Assembly (NCBI GenBank): GCA_963791455.1
Contig: CAWBSM010000003.1
Location: 248,001 to 312,000 of the forward strand
Length of the DNA stretch: 64,000 nucleotides
From: Bog-473 sp963791455
GTDB taxonomy: Bacteria > Actinomycetota > Acidimicrobiia > Acidimicrobiales > RAAP-2
Direction of reading: 5' to 3'
The first letter of the stretch is position 1, and every line of letters starts with the position of its first letter. Made by a program: the position numbers and the translations under genes. The notes under the pieces were generated by a model. It was not told where the DNA came from, made no database searches, and saw only the letters and a list, made by a program, of their open reading frames with translations. Positions 33,496 through 42,337 of this stretch are shown here, piece by piece.

Positions 33496-34587
33496 GTGAG
33501 CATTCCGGAACGTCCATCGACTCGCACGAACGAACAGTGCCTCGATGCAGAGGAGATAGGGGCCCCCGGTCGACCTGGCCGAATGGAGACCCTTGTCCGC
33601 TGGGTCGACAGGTTCCAGCAACGACATGGAGTGCTCGGGTTTCCCTTCGCGGTCCTCCAGAAGTTTGGCAACGACCAGGCCGGTAGCAAGGCGGCGCTCA
33701 TCGCGTACTACGGCCTCTTCGCCATCTTCCCGCTCTTGATGCTGTTCACGACCATCCTCGGCTACGTCCTGCACAACAACGACCAATTGCGCAAGGACCT
33801 CGTCGACAGCGCTCTCGGGAGCTTCCCGATCATCGGCCCGCAGTTGCAATCGCAGGTCCACACCCTGACCGGGAACGCCTTCGCCGTCGTCATCGGCAGC
33901 CTTCTCCTCCTGTACGGTGCCATCGGCCTCGGATTAGCGACCCAGAGCGCGATGAACACGGTGTGGAACATCCCCTACGTTCGCTGGCCGTCCCTCCCAA
34001 TGCGCTATCTCCGAGGGGTCGCCATCCTGGCCTTGCTCGCCGCCTCCACGATCGCTTCAACGGTGCTCACAGGGTTCGCCACCTTGACCTCACACGAGAA
34101 TGTCTCGAGGGTGCTCTTGCTGGTCGGGTCTCTCGCCTTGAACTTCGTGCTTATCCTCATCGCATTCATGGTGATGACCGCCGTGAGGTTCAGGTGGCGT
34201 GACGTCGTCCTCGGAGCAGTGTTGGCCACGGTGTTTTGGCAGACGCTTCAGCTCATCGGGAGCTGGTACGTCGGTCGCGAGCTGCAGCACGCGACAGACA
34301 TCTACGGCTTCTTCGGCATCGTCATCGTCTTGTTAGGCTGGATCTATCTGGGCGCTCAGTTCTTCCTCTTCGCCGCGGAAATCAACGTCGTCAAGCGGCA
34401 CGTCCTCTGGCCGAGGTCCATCACCCAGCCACCGCTAACCGCCGCGGACAGAGCTGTCTTCGAACGCCTGGCACGAATGGAAGTCCGTCGGCCTGAGGTT
34501 GAGGTCTGGGTCGAGTTCACGCCCGAGGCGGATTACGACCCATTGGAGCCGTCGTCCGGTTCGGTAGTGGGGCCGAGTGACCCGTGA
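33496..34587 (+). CDS. YihY/BrkB-family inner-membrane protein
   Basis: The protein has 363 residues. After a polar lead the core begins RFQQRHGVLGFPFAVLQKFGNDQAGSKAALIAYYGLFAIFPLLMLFTTILGY, a YihY signature (A-A-L-x-A-Y-Y-x-L-F-x-x-F-P-L). Six membrane helices follow, ending GIVIVLLGWIYLGAQFFLFAAEINVVKR, the conserved family C-terminus. Once mislabelled ribonuclease BN, these proteins are membrane factors of unknown function, some linked to serum resistance. The start may be GTG 33496 or ATG 33583. It and the downstream MFS gene lie between imperfect direct repeats. Confidence 0.9.
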   Translation: MSIPERPSTRTNEQCLDAEEIGAPGRPGRMETLVRWVDRFQQRHGVLGFPFAVLQKFGNDQAGSKAALIAYYGLFAIFPLLMLFTTILGYVLHNNDQLRKDLVDSALGSFPIIGPQLQSQVHTLTGNAFAVVIGSLLLLYGAIGLGLATQSAMNTVWNIPYVRWPSLPMRYLRGVAILALLAASTIASTVLTGFATLTSHENVSRVLLLVGSLALNFVLILIAFMVMTAVRFRWRDVVLGAVLATVFWQTLQLIGSWYVGRELQHATDIYGFFGIVIVLLGWIYLGAQFFLFAAEINVVKRHVLWPRSITQPPLTAADRAVFERLARMEVRRPEVEVWVEFTPEADYDPLEPSSGSVVGPSDP

Positions 34588-35149
34588 TTGGGGACCCTCG
34601 GCACGTGCGCGACCCCACCAGGATCGAATAAGGACGTCGCGATGATGCCGGGCTGAAAGTGGCCAAGTTGTGACTGCTAGAGCACTGGGCGCCCCTACCT
34701 CCTGAGGCGGTGCGCTTCCCGGGACCTATCCGCCCAAAGTCCCTCATCAGGGCAGTGGGTAATCCGTCTCGATAGTGCCCGCACCGAGCGCGGACAAAGC
34801 GCAGGCGGGGAGACGGCAGACACGGGGGTTCAAAACGCCCCACCCAGGCACAGCTTGTGGCGAGCGTGCCAATAGGAAGCAATTCCCGACTCCAGGTGTC
34901 GAATTGTGAGCGACCCGTTCGTCGTCATGCAAAGACGCAATGCTCCGAAGGACAGAGGGAGGGAGCGCAACACGACCGACCGTCGAGCCGTTCGCCGTCT
35001 CGTCACGAGGTCAAGGCTGTTCGTGCTCTCACCTCAGCCCGTCTTGACGATGGCCAGCCGTCCATAGCCTGTCTCCAGAAGGAGCCTCGTGCCTGGCAGG
35101 CTCCGATGACCAGATCCGCCAAAAAGCATGACTGAGTACGGGAGGAACG
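34588..35149. other. intergenic region
   Basis: About 560 bp with no recognisable gene. ATCAGGGCAGTGGG(T)AATCCG near 34747 repeats a motif found at 36763 just before the right 88-bp repeat, so this stretch may hold a third, decayed repeat copy. Confidence 0.4.
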
Positions 35150-36631
35150 ATGACAACTGACTCGCGCAAATGGTTCGCTTTGGCGGTTATCTGTGTTGCT
35201 CAGTTCATGGTTATTCTCGACGTCTCCATCGTGAATGTTGCGCTGCCCTCGATTCAGCGTGGCCTACATTTCTCCGAGCAGAACCTGTTGTGGGTCTTAA
35301 ATGCCTACGCCCTGTTCTTCGGTGGGTTCCTCATGCTCGGCGGAAGGGTGGCGGACAAACTGGGGCGGCGGCGGGTGTTCGTGACGGGCGTGATCGTCTT
35401 CACCCTGGCATCTCTGTTTTGTGGATTGGCGACATCGAGCGGTTGGTTGGTCGTCGCCAGGGCCGTGCAGGGACTGGGGGCAGCGCTCCTCTCTCCCGCA
35501 GCCCTCTCCATCCTGACCGTCACCTTCGAGGAGGGTCGGGAGCGGAACACGGCCTTGAGCATTTGGGGGGCGATCGCCGGAGCGGGCGGCGCATTCGGGG
35601 TCCTGCTCGGCGGCATCCTCACCCAGGAGTTCGGCTGGCAATGGATCTTCTACGTGAATGTCCCAATCGGCTCCGTCGTTGTCGTCGCGAGCTTCTTCTT
35701 CCTAACGCACTCCCTCGCTGAGGACGAAAACCGAGGGTTCGATATTCCCGGTGCCATAACGCTGACCACCGGCCTGGTGTTGTTGGTGTTGGCCTTGGTG
35801 AAGAGCACGAGCTGGGGCTGGGCCTCTGTCAATACCCTGGGGACGCTGGCGGCGTCGTTCGTCCTCATTGCCCTGTTCGTGGTCATCGAGCGTCGGACAA
35901 AATCTGCTCTCGTCCCCCTGTCGATCTTTGGCAATCGGAGCTTGAGCGTGTCCAATCTGGTCTCATTGACTCTAGGCGCGTCGATCTTCTCAATGTTCTA
36001 CTTCCTGTCCCTCTACATGCAACAAGTCCTTGGCTATTCAGCCCTCAAGACGGGTGTCGGCTATCTGTCGATAGCCGGAGCGATCATCGTCGCGGCCGGA
36101 GCGGCTCAATCGCTGGTGGCCAAGATCGGAGTTCGACTCGTGATGACCATGGGCATGGCGCTTGCGGCCGGCGGCCTCATCTACTTCGCCCAGATATCTC
36201 CCCATGGTACGTACTTCGGTACTTTGCTTCCCGGATTCCTCTTGGCTGGAGTCGGCCTCGGCCTCTCGTTCGTACCGGTGACCATCGGTGCAGTTAGCGG
36301 CGTTGCTCCGAAAGAGGCGGGTGTCGCGTCAGGCTTGATTACCACCACGCAACAGATCGGCGGTGCCCTCGGGGTCGCGGTCCTCTCTTCGCTCGCGGTT
36401 TCAGCGACGACGAGATTCGTCGACTCGCACGTGCATACGCCTTCAGCCATGACTGACGCACTCACCCACGGCTTCTCGATCGCCTTTTGGTTCGGCGCGG
36501 TCTTTGCCGGTATCGGTTGCCTCATTGCCTTCTTCGGCATGGACCGCACTCGTATGACCGGGGCGCTCGCCTCGGAGCCGGGGATCGAGGAGCGACCGAC
36601 CAAGCGAGAGCCAGTACCTCCGAGGAAGTGA
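35150..36631 (+). CDS. DHA2-type MFS drug exporter (14 TM)
   Basis: The protein has 493 residues. QFMVILDVSIVNVALPSIQRGL is motif D1 of the EmrB/QacA subfamily, LGGRVADKLGRRRVFVTG is motif A, and GAIAGAGGAFGVLLGGILTQEFGWQWIFYVNVPIG is motif C, the antiporter signature followed by the DHA2-specific W-R/Q-W-I-F-x-x-N-x-P. Fourteen membrane helices are expected. It exports small hydrophobic compounds using the proton gradient. GGGAGGA lies just before the ATG. No TetR or MarR regulator is next to it. Confidence 0.94.
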   Translation: MTTDSRKWFALAVICVAQFMVILDVSIVNVALPSIQRGLHFSEQNLLWVLNAYALFFGGFLMLGGRVADKLGRRRVFVTGVIVFTLASLFCGLATSSGWLVVARAVQGLGAALLSPAALSILTVTFEEGRERNTALSIWGAIAGAGGAFGVLLGGILTQEFGWQWIFYVNVPIGSVVVVASFFFLTHSLAEDENRGFDIPGAITLTTGLVLLVLALVKSTSWGWASVNTLGTLAASFVLIALFVVIERRTKSALVPLSIFGNRSLSVSNLVSLTLGASIFSMFYFLSLYMQQVLGYSALKTGVGYLSIAGAIIVAAGAAQSLVAKIGVRLVMTMGMALAAGGLIYFAQISPHGTYFGTLLPGFLLAGVGLGLSFVPVTIGAVSGVAPKEAGVASGLITTTQQIGGALGVAVLSSLAVSATTRFVDSHVHTPSAMTDALTHGFSIAFWFGAVFAGIGCLIAFFGMDRTRMTGALASEPGIEERPTKREPVPPRK

Positions 36632-37193
36632 TCAGGGGAACGGCCGAGGGCCACGCGCCGAAGCCTGAGTGGACCTCGTTGTGCCGGAAGGACGCCCCCT
36701 GGGAGCAAACCACCACCTGGCTCAGAGCTCCCTCGTCTGCTCCGATTCATTTCGATCCCCTGATCAGGGCAGTGGGAAATCCGAGTCGGGGCGGGAAATG
36801 GGGTGGCTGACCGACCGATCCTTCCTGGGCACAGAGGTTTTGTCGATAGCCCACAACACAACGGGGAATCCCGACAAACGGGGCCGAACCTGAAGACAAA
36901 CCTGGATCGAAGGTCGCCTTAGCTGGAGAATTGGAGTTCGTGAGGTCGCTGACGCCTGGGCCTAACTGACGATCCTTCCAAAATGGCCATCTCGATCGGG
37001 GTCGGCGTCGGGAGGAACTCCTTAATCCGAGGCCGGCGTCATGTCGCTGGTGGCCGAAGCCCGGGTGAACCTGGTGAGCCATGCCTCAGATCAGCTGCTC
37101 GAGGAGTGACCTTCTCCTGACTCTGCGTCACAACCGCCACACTGCATCGGGGATGGGCATAACGCTACCCTGGATGCTGGCAGGGAGGACCCG
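36632..37193. other. intergenic region with right repeat copy
   Basis: About 560 bp. It contains the right copy of the 88-bp repeat. No gene was recognised; the open frames lack family character. Confidence 0.4.
36772..36857 (+). repeat. ~88-bp imperfect direct repeat, right copy
   Basis: GTGGGAAATC, GGGAAATGG, CCTGGG and GGTTTTGTCG(A)TAGCCCACAAC occur in the same order and spacing as at 33233-33321 (86 versus 89 bases). Flanks the BrkB-MFS block. Confidence 0.7.
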
Positions 37194-37757
37194 ATGCTCA
37201 ACACCGAACTTCACCAGGTCTCGTCGCAAGTCTCTCGGCGCTGGTGGATTCCGATGGTCGTCGGCTTCGTATGGCTCATTATTGCCGTCGTCGTTCTGCG
37301 CTTTGACATCAGGTCGGTGACAACGATTGGTCTGCTCCTTGGAGCTGTCTTCCTGCTCTCTGCTGTGTATCAATTTGCCTTAGCCGGAATCCAAGGCGGT
37401 GGGTGGGCGGTGTTCCGAGTGATCCTCGGTGTCCTCTTCATCGGCGGGGCCATTTGGTCCTTCGTTACTCCCTACGGCGCATTCTGGTCGCTCGCCTCGG
37501 TCTTCGGGTTGTTGCTCATACTGAACGGTGGCTTCGACATCGTGTACTCCGCTATGGCTCAGCGAGTGAATCCGACCTGGTGGCTCGGTCTCATCGTGGG
37601 CCTACTGGAAATCGCGCTGGGCTTTTGGGCCTCCCAGCAGTACATAACCGCCCAAGCCACACTGCTGATCCTCTGGGTCGGCTTCTTCGCCATCTTCCGT
37701 GGCATCAGTGATCTCGTGCTTGCGTTCGAACTACATGCCGCTAGTCGCAACGACTAG
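37194..37757 (+). CDS. HdeD-family membrane protein (DUF308)
   Basis: The protein has 187 residues and six membrane helices arranged as three repeated hairpins: WWIPMVVGFVWLIIAVVVL, TTIGLLLGAVFLLSAVYQFALAG, VFRVILGVLFIGGAIWSF, and so on, with W/G-rich turns such as GGGWAVF and NPTWWLGLIVGLLEIALGFWAS. This is the HdeD/DUF308 pattern; E. coli HdeD helps acid resistance, but the mechanism is unknown. GGGAGGAC precedes the ATG. Confidence 0.88.
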   Translation: MLNTELHQVSSQVSRRWWIPMVVGFVWLIIAVVVLRFDIRSVTTIGLLLGAVFLLSAVYQFALAGIQGGGWAVFRVILGVLFIGGAIWSFVTPYGAFWSLASVFGLLLILNGGFDIVYSAMAQRVNPTWWLGLIVGLLEIALGFWASQQYITAQATLLILWVGFFAIFRGISDLVLAFELHAASRND

Positions 37758-37998
37758 CTGAACGACGCAGCGAAAGGAGCCGGGTGACAGCTCTGCGGAG
37801 CGAGCCCAGAGGTGAGCGTTGGTCGACGCTGAGCCGTATCTCACCACGGAAACAGAGCACCTTCGATGCGGTTGACGGCTGAGGCTACGTGTTTGTCGTG
37901 GATACCGCGCACTGCCATAGAGGGAGCGCTCAAGTTGCCGTTCGGGTTGGGCGTCCCGGACCCTGGGGTGCGCGGAAGGAAATCAAGGGTTCCGGTCC

Positions 37999-39282
37999 TT
38001 ATGTGCTGTTCGATCGGCGTCGATAGGTCGCCGGACACGGATCGGACGAGCGGGCGACTCCGCCGATCTGGGCGGCAACAGGTCGAGGAGGTAACTGCCA
38101 GTGGGGTTCCCACTCGTAGGTGCCAAGAAGCCCGGTGGCCGTCGCCGACATGGCGGAGAGGGAGAATGGCTGAGCTGGGCAGGTGTGCTTCCCATGGCCG
38201 AAGACAGTGACCAGTTCGGGTGAGGCAAGGGGGGGTCGGACCAGGCGGTGGTGACGCCAGCGGTCCGGGTCCCAGTCTCCGAGCCCCGGACCGGCCGAAG
38301 TATTGGTCATCGGCAACAGCGTGGCAACGGTCACACCGGTCGCAATCTGGTAGGTGCAATCGGTGTCGGCTAAGGCAATCGGCTTCAAGACGTAACGGGA
38401 CATGATCGACCGTTGGGCCAGTCGAGTCGACTCGAGTGCGCACCGTTTCGCCCAATCCCGATCACCCTGGGCGACCTGGATCCCTGCATTTGGACGTGAG
38501 AGCAAATCGACCAACATCCAGCCGATGGCGGCAAAGAGATTGGACATCGAGGCGATGTGAATTAGGGCCACATCCTGTGCGATTCCGCGGTACCGAGCTT
38601 CGCCTTCCTCGCTCTGCCAGGCCTGGACGATGCGGGAAAACAGGGGGTGGATGGGCGAGGTGTCCGGGTGCGATTCGACGGTCTGAGCCGCCTCGGCGAA
38701 TTGTGCCACGACTCGTTCCAGAGCCTCCCGTTCGGATCGCTTGTCGTTGGCGGCGACGGCCGCCATAGCATCGGGGTGCACAAAGGACTCGGCTCCGTCA
38801 AGGGTGTCGAAGGCCGCCGTGAGGGTGGACAGAGTCGGTTCCTCGGCCGATCCCGGCCCTCCCCACGATGCCAGTCCCACTCGATGGCCCAGCCGTCGGC
38901 TCAGGTCGAAGAGGTCGACCGAGCCCGAATCACCCAGCTCGACCACCGTGGCGTCGAGAGCTCGGTCCACCTGGGCCAGATACGTGGCAGCGTCGGTTCG
39001 ACCGAAGAGGTCGTGGGGCAGCGTTCGCCGTCCGTGAAAGAGCTCGTCAGGCAACTTGCGGCGCAACATCCTCCAGTCAGCGACTCCTTTTGACGCATGG
39101 TCCTCGGGCAACCCATAGAACGCCGAGACACCCCGGGCTGAGAAGGTGAACAGATAGCGATCAGGACCGCTGTCGACGATGAAGGTGTCACCACAAGTCC
39201 TTCGAGCAGCCACGAGCGCCGCCACCGCGTCGGTGACCGGATGGTCCCACGGGAGGCCGGTACGAGCCGCGATCGGGGGCAT
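37999..39282 (-). CDS. cytochrome P450
   Basis: A P450 of about 427 residues. The heme-thiolate loop reads VTVFGHGKHTCPAQPFSL, with Cys at about residue 368. It fits F-G-x-G-x-H-x-C-x-A-x-x-F. The helix I region (VALIHIASMSNLFAAIGWMLVDLL) carries no A-G-x-x-T; serine/asparagine replace the oxygen-activating threonine. The E-x-x-R pair is represented by ALESTRLAQRS. The atypical helix I suggests a peroxygenase- or CYP51-like variant rather than a standard monooxygenase. No ferredoxin or reductase gene is adjacent. ATG 39282 preferred; the frame continues upstream to 39372. Confidence 0.85.
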   Translation of the reverse strand: MPPIAARTGLPWDHPVTDAVAALVAARRTCGDTFIVDSGPDRYLFTFSARGVSAFYGLPEDHASKGVADWRMLRRKLPDELFHGRRTLPHDLFGRTDAATYLAQVDRALDATVVELGDSGSVDLFDLSRRLGHRVGLASWGGPGSAEEPTLSTLTAAFDTLDGAESFVHPDAMAAVAANDKRSEREALERVVAQFAEAAQTVESHPDTSPIHPLFSRIVQAWQSEEGEARYRGIAQDVALIHIASMSNLFAAIGWMLVDLLSRPNAGIQVAQGDRDWAKRCALESTRLAQRSIMSRYVLKPIALADTDCTYQIATGVTVATLLPMTNTSAGPGLGDWDPDRWRHHRLVRPPLASPELVTVFGHGKHTCPAQPFSLSAMSATATGLLGTYEWEPHWQLPPRPVAAQIGGVARSSDPCPATYRRRSNST

Positions 39283-39452
39283 GGGCAAGATTTCGGGCCG
39301 CACCACCACAAGAGAATGCCAGATGACCCGTCTCGGGTAGCGAGTTCTTGGGTGTGGTGATGGCCCTGCCATCGGTGCAGGACCACAGATCGAACGTTCT
39401 CCGCATCGACTCGCGATCCTTTTCGGAACAGTGGCTTAATGGCAAGCGTTCT

Positions 39453-40373
39453 TCAGGGGATGAGCACAATCTTGCCGAGTAGGTGCCCCTTTGCGAGCTC
39501 CAGATAGGCCTCCCGCACCTGCTCGAGGGGATAACGGCGGAAGATCGGAACTTCGAGTGTTCCGGCGGCAACCAGTTGGGCAATGTGGTCGAGGACGGTT
39601 GCGTTTCCACCCACCGCGTTCCCGTCGTCCTTGACGCCATAACTCGCCCGGGCAGCGAAGTTGGCAATCGTGTCAATTCGCGGGGGCCGGACGTCAAGGG
39701 CGAGCGCCGTCTCCACGTAGTCTCCGCCGTAAGTGTCGATGAACGCATCGACACGTCCCACAGCCGCTCGGACTTTGTCGATTAGTCCGTAGCCGTAGGC
39801 AATGGGAAGAACGCCGTGCTGTTGCAACCACTCGTGGTTGGACTCGCTGGCGATGCCCACGACCCGGGCGCCCTTGAGGGCGGCGAGTTGAACGGCGAGG
39901 GAGCCAACTCCGCCCGCCGCAGCGGAGACCACCACCGTTTCACCGGGGCTCAGCGAGACCGCCTCCACTGCCGCTACCGCTGTCGTGCCCGCGACGAACA
40001 GTGCGCCCCCCACATCCCAAGGAACCGCTGGTGGCTTGGCCACGACGTCGGTGTGGTCGACGAGGGCCAACTCCGCCTGGCTTGACCGGTCGTTCGTGAA
40101 CCCGATGATCTCGTCGCCGGGACTCCATCCTGCTGACGGCGCCGGACCGAGTTGGTCGACCACGCCGGCCAGGTCGCTTCCTTGGCCAGAGGGAAAGGTC
40201 GCGGGAAAGCGTTCAGCCAGCGCTCCCTGACGGATCTTGGCCTCCCCGGGATTGATCCCCGCGGCCTTGACGCGGATCAGCAGCTGACCTGGACCGGGCA
40301 CCGGCGGCACGACATCGACGACCTCAAGAACGTTCACGTCGCCGTAGTTTTTGAAGCGAACTGCCTTGGACAT
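39453..40373 (-). CDS. NADPH:quinone oxidoreductase-like MDR protein
   Basis: The protein has 306 residues and is a zinc-free medium-chain dehydrogenase. GQLLIRVKAAGINPGEAKIRQG and GSDLAGVVDQLG are the N-terminal GroES-like part; VSAAAGGVGSLAVQLAALKGARVVGIAS is the NADPH-binding Rossmann motif. The C-terminal FRRYPLEQVREAYLELAKGHLLGKIVLIP is characteristic of the quinone-oxidoreductase branch. No zinc-ligand cysteines are present. GAGGAGGAATGTGAC precedes the ATG at 40373. Confidence 0.92.
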   Translation of the reverse strand: MSKAVRFKNYGDVNVLEVVDVVPPVPGPGQLLIRVKAAGINPGEAKIRQGALAERFPATFPSGQGSDLAGVVDQLGPAPSAGWSPGDEIIGFTNDRSSQAELALVDHTDVVAKPPAVPWDVGGALFVAGTTAVAAVEAVSLSPGETVVVSAAAGGVGSLAVQLAALKGARVVGIASESNHEWLQQHGVLPIAYGYGLIDKVRAAVGRVDAFIDTYGGDYVETALALDVRPPRIDTIANFAARASYGVKDDGNAVGGNATVLDHIAQLVAAGTLEVPIFRRYPLEQVREAYLELAKGHLLGKIVLIP

Positions 40374-40643
40374 GTCACATTCCTCCTCGTTGCGGCTGCT
40401 TCTCATCCTCGACTCCGGGCTGCCTCCGCGAAAATGTCCTGTTCAGATAGCCGCGGCCCAGAGTGTTCGTCGGCTTCCTCGTAGTTGCGGCCACCGCCCG
40501 CCTGGCGGCGTCCGTCCAAATCCCGAAGGCGCGCAGCTGCCCTCAACTCGGCCAACAATCCAGTGCCGGGGCGAACCGTGGCTTGGGTTTTTGTCGACCG
40601 AACGTTCCCAGTTCTGTCGATACCCGCGGTTGTCTTCCCCGGA

Positions 40644-41930
40644 TTACGTCTCGGTTGCCGAGCTAGCGAAGTCCAACACATTCTTGGCCGGGTCGTATGT
40701 GACCTTGATGACGGGGCCGAGGGGATATGACCGGTTGGGGCCGAACGAAACCGGTGATGCGGCCCCCGGTATTGTCGCGTTGCGCAACCCGTAGCCTGCC
40801 TTCTCAAAACTGGTCCAAGTGAGGTCCTTTCCGGCTGCCTTGGCGAGGGTGGTGAAGAGCGCCATGTTGATGCACGCCGACTCGACCGAAAAGAAGGTCT
40901 GGTCCGAGCCGCTGATCGGGTTGGTGGGTGGTGTGATCTCGTCGGATGGGTACGCCTTGCGGACGACTTGATCACAGCGCTGGACGAAGGGGGTGTGCCA
41001 GATCTGGTAATTCGACGGGACCGGACTCGAGGTCAGCACGCCGCGGAGGTATGTAGGGGAGATTGATGCGGCGAGCACCGCCGTTTCTATGGTGCCCTCG
41101 TTCGTGGCCACGAACGGTGGGTGGTACGTGCTCTGGTTGGCCTGGAGCGCGTCAGGCCAGATGAGGGATCCTTCGCCGACGGCCACCACCTCGTTGACCC
41201 CGGACGACTTGAAGCGCTGCGTAATGATGTTGGCCTGCTCGTTGATGGCGGCCTGGTCACCCGATGGGCCCGAGTCCACCGCTGTCGCGACGACCGAGAC
41301 GTGTAGGGAGCGCAAGGCCGATTCGACCACGTGGAGCTCGTTCTCGTCCGTCGTCTGCCCCGCGAAGATCCCGACCTTCTTTCGGTTGAATACGCCCTCG
41401 TGCGCAAACACCTTGAGTTGCACAGGGTCGTAGGCTGCCTGGGGTGGAGTCAACGTGAAGTTCGGCGCGACGCCGGAGGCGGGGCCCTCCTGGTATGACC
41501 CCGAAATGGTCGGCACTCCTTGCTGGAGAAAGCACGAAGGCTCGAAAGGTCCGACGGCGACGAAGATCTTGTCATCCTGATCCAGCTGGGTGCACGCCGT
41601 GGCCGCCGGTGCGGTGCCCACCGGGCTGACCGCCAGGAGGTAGGGCACAACTTTGCGACCGTCGACACCGCCGTGCGCGTTCAGATTGGCGATGATGGCG
41701 TTGTAGGCGTCGGGGTAGTTGCCCTGGTCGAGCGTGATGCCGAACTTCCTAATTGCCGAGAAATCGATGTAGGGGATGCCGATCCGGATTGTTGCGCTCG
41801 TGACGCCCTGACCGGGAGGCCCGGCCGCTCCGGCTGCCGGACCAGCCCCGGCGCCGATGACCGCGCCGCTCACGAGAACCGTGCTCACCACGAACACCCG
41901 GATGACCCTCCGCACAATTACCTCCTCCAT
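40644..41930 (-). CDS. branched-chain-amino-acid-type ABC solute-binding protein, orphan
   Basis: The protein has 428 residues. A Sec signal peptide (VIRVFVVSTVLVSGAVIGAGAGPAAGA) lacks a lipobox cysteine, unusual for a Gram-positive binding protein. The mature part begins TSATIRIGIPYIDF, with GVDGRKVVPYLLAVSP, VAVGPFEPS, KVGIFAGQTTDENE and VNEVVAVGEGSL as in Peripla_BP_6/LivJ-like folds. Transport permease and ATPase genes are not next to it, so it may serve a distant LIV system or act as a sensor. Ligand unknown. Confidence 0.85.
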   Translation of the reverse strand: MEEVIVRRVIRVFVVSTVLVSGAVIGAGAGPAAGAAGPPGQGVTSATIRIGIPYIDFSAIRKFGITLDQGNYPDAYNAIIANLNAHGGVDGRKVVPYLLAVSPVGTAPAATACTQLDQDDKIFVAVGPFEPSCFLQQGVPTISGSYQEGPASGVAPNFTLTPPQAAYDPVQLKVFAHEGVFNRKKVGIFAGQTTDENELHVVESALRSLHVSVVATAVDSGPSGDQAAINEQANIITQRFKSSGVNEVVAVGEGSLIWPDALQANQSTYHPPFVATNEGTIETAVLAASISPTYLRGVLTSSPVPSNYQIWHTPFVQRCDQVVRKAYPSDEITPPTNPISGSDQTFFSVESACINMALFTTLAKAAGKDLTWTSFEKAGYGLRNATIPGAASPVSFGPNRSYPLGPVIKVTYDPAKNVLDFASSATET

Positions 41931-42337
41931 TGGTGGCCCGAAAGACCGCTACAGCATGCCCCCTACGCCGCCCGGGCGCGGTCTGTCAATCCGCTACGAG
42001 CCCCGGACGCTTACCCGTCGCCTTCGACTCCAGCTGGTTGAGGGAGACCACTCCGCTTCGAGAACTTAGGTGTACTCTGCGGAAATCAGCTGCTGGCCGG
42101 CGTTCCAAAACGTCCTCGAACGTCCTACGAGCCGTTGGTTCACACGAACCGCGGCGGTCCCGAAATATGCGGCTGGGCTATGTAATCAAAGAGGACAACC
42201 CTCAATCCCTCCTCCGGGGATCAGGTGATGACCGAGACGCTCCAGTTGTCCGTAGCGAGTTCACGGGGGATGCCATCATCGTCCGTCGTCCCGGCTGAAC
42301 CTGCGCCGACGCCGCGCCGTCGCTAGCCTGGCCAGTC
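41931..42337. other. divergent intergenic region
   Basis: About 400 bp between the minus-strand binding protein and the plus-strand PhyH gene. Presumably carries both promoters. Short repeats (ACGTCCTCGA ACGTCCTACGA near 42108) were seen, but no operator is evident. Confidence 0.35.

Noticed and set aside
37841..38455. 204-codon minus-strand frame
   Set aside because: Overlaps the P450 3' end in another frame; Arg/Pro/Ser-rich.
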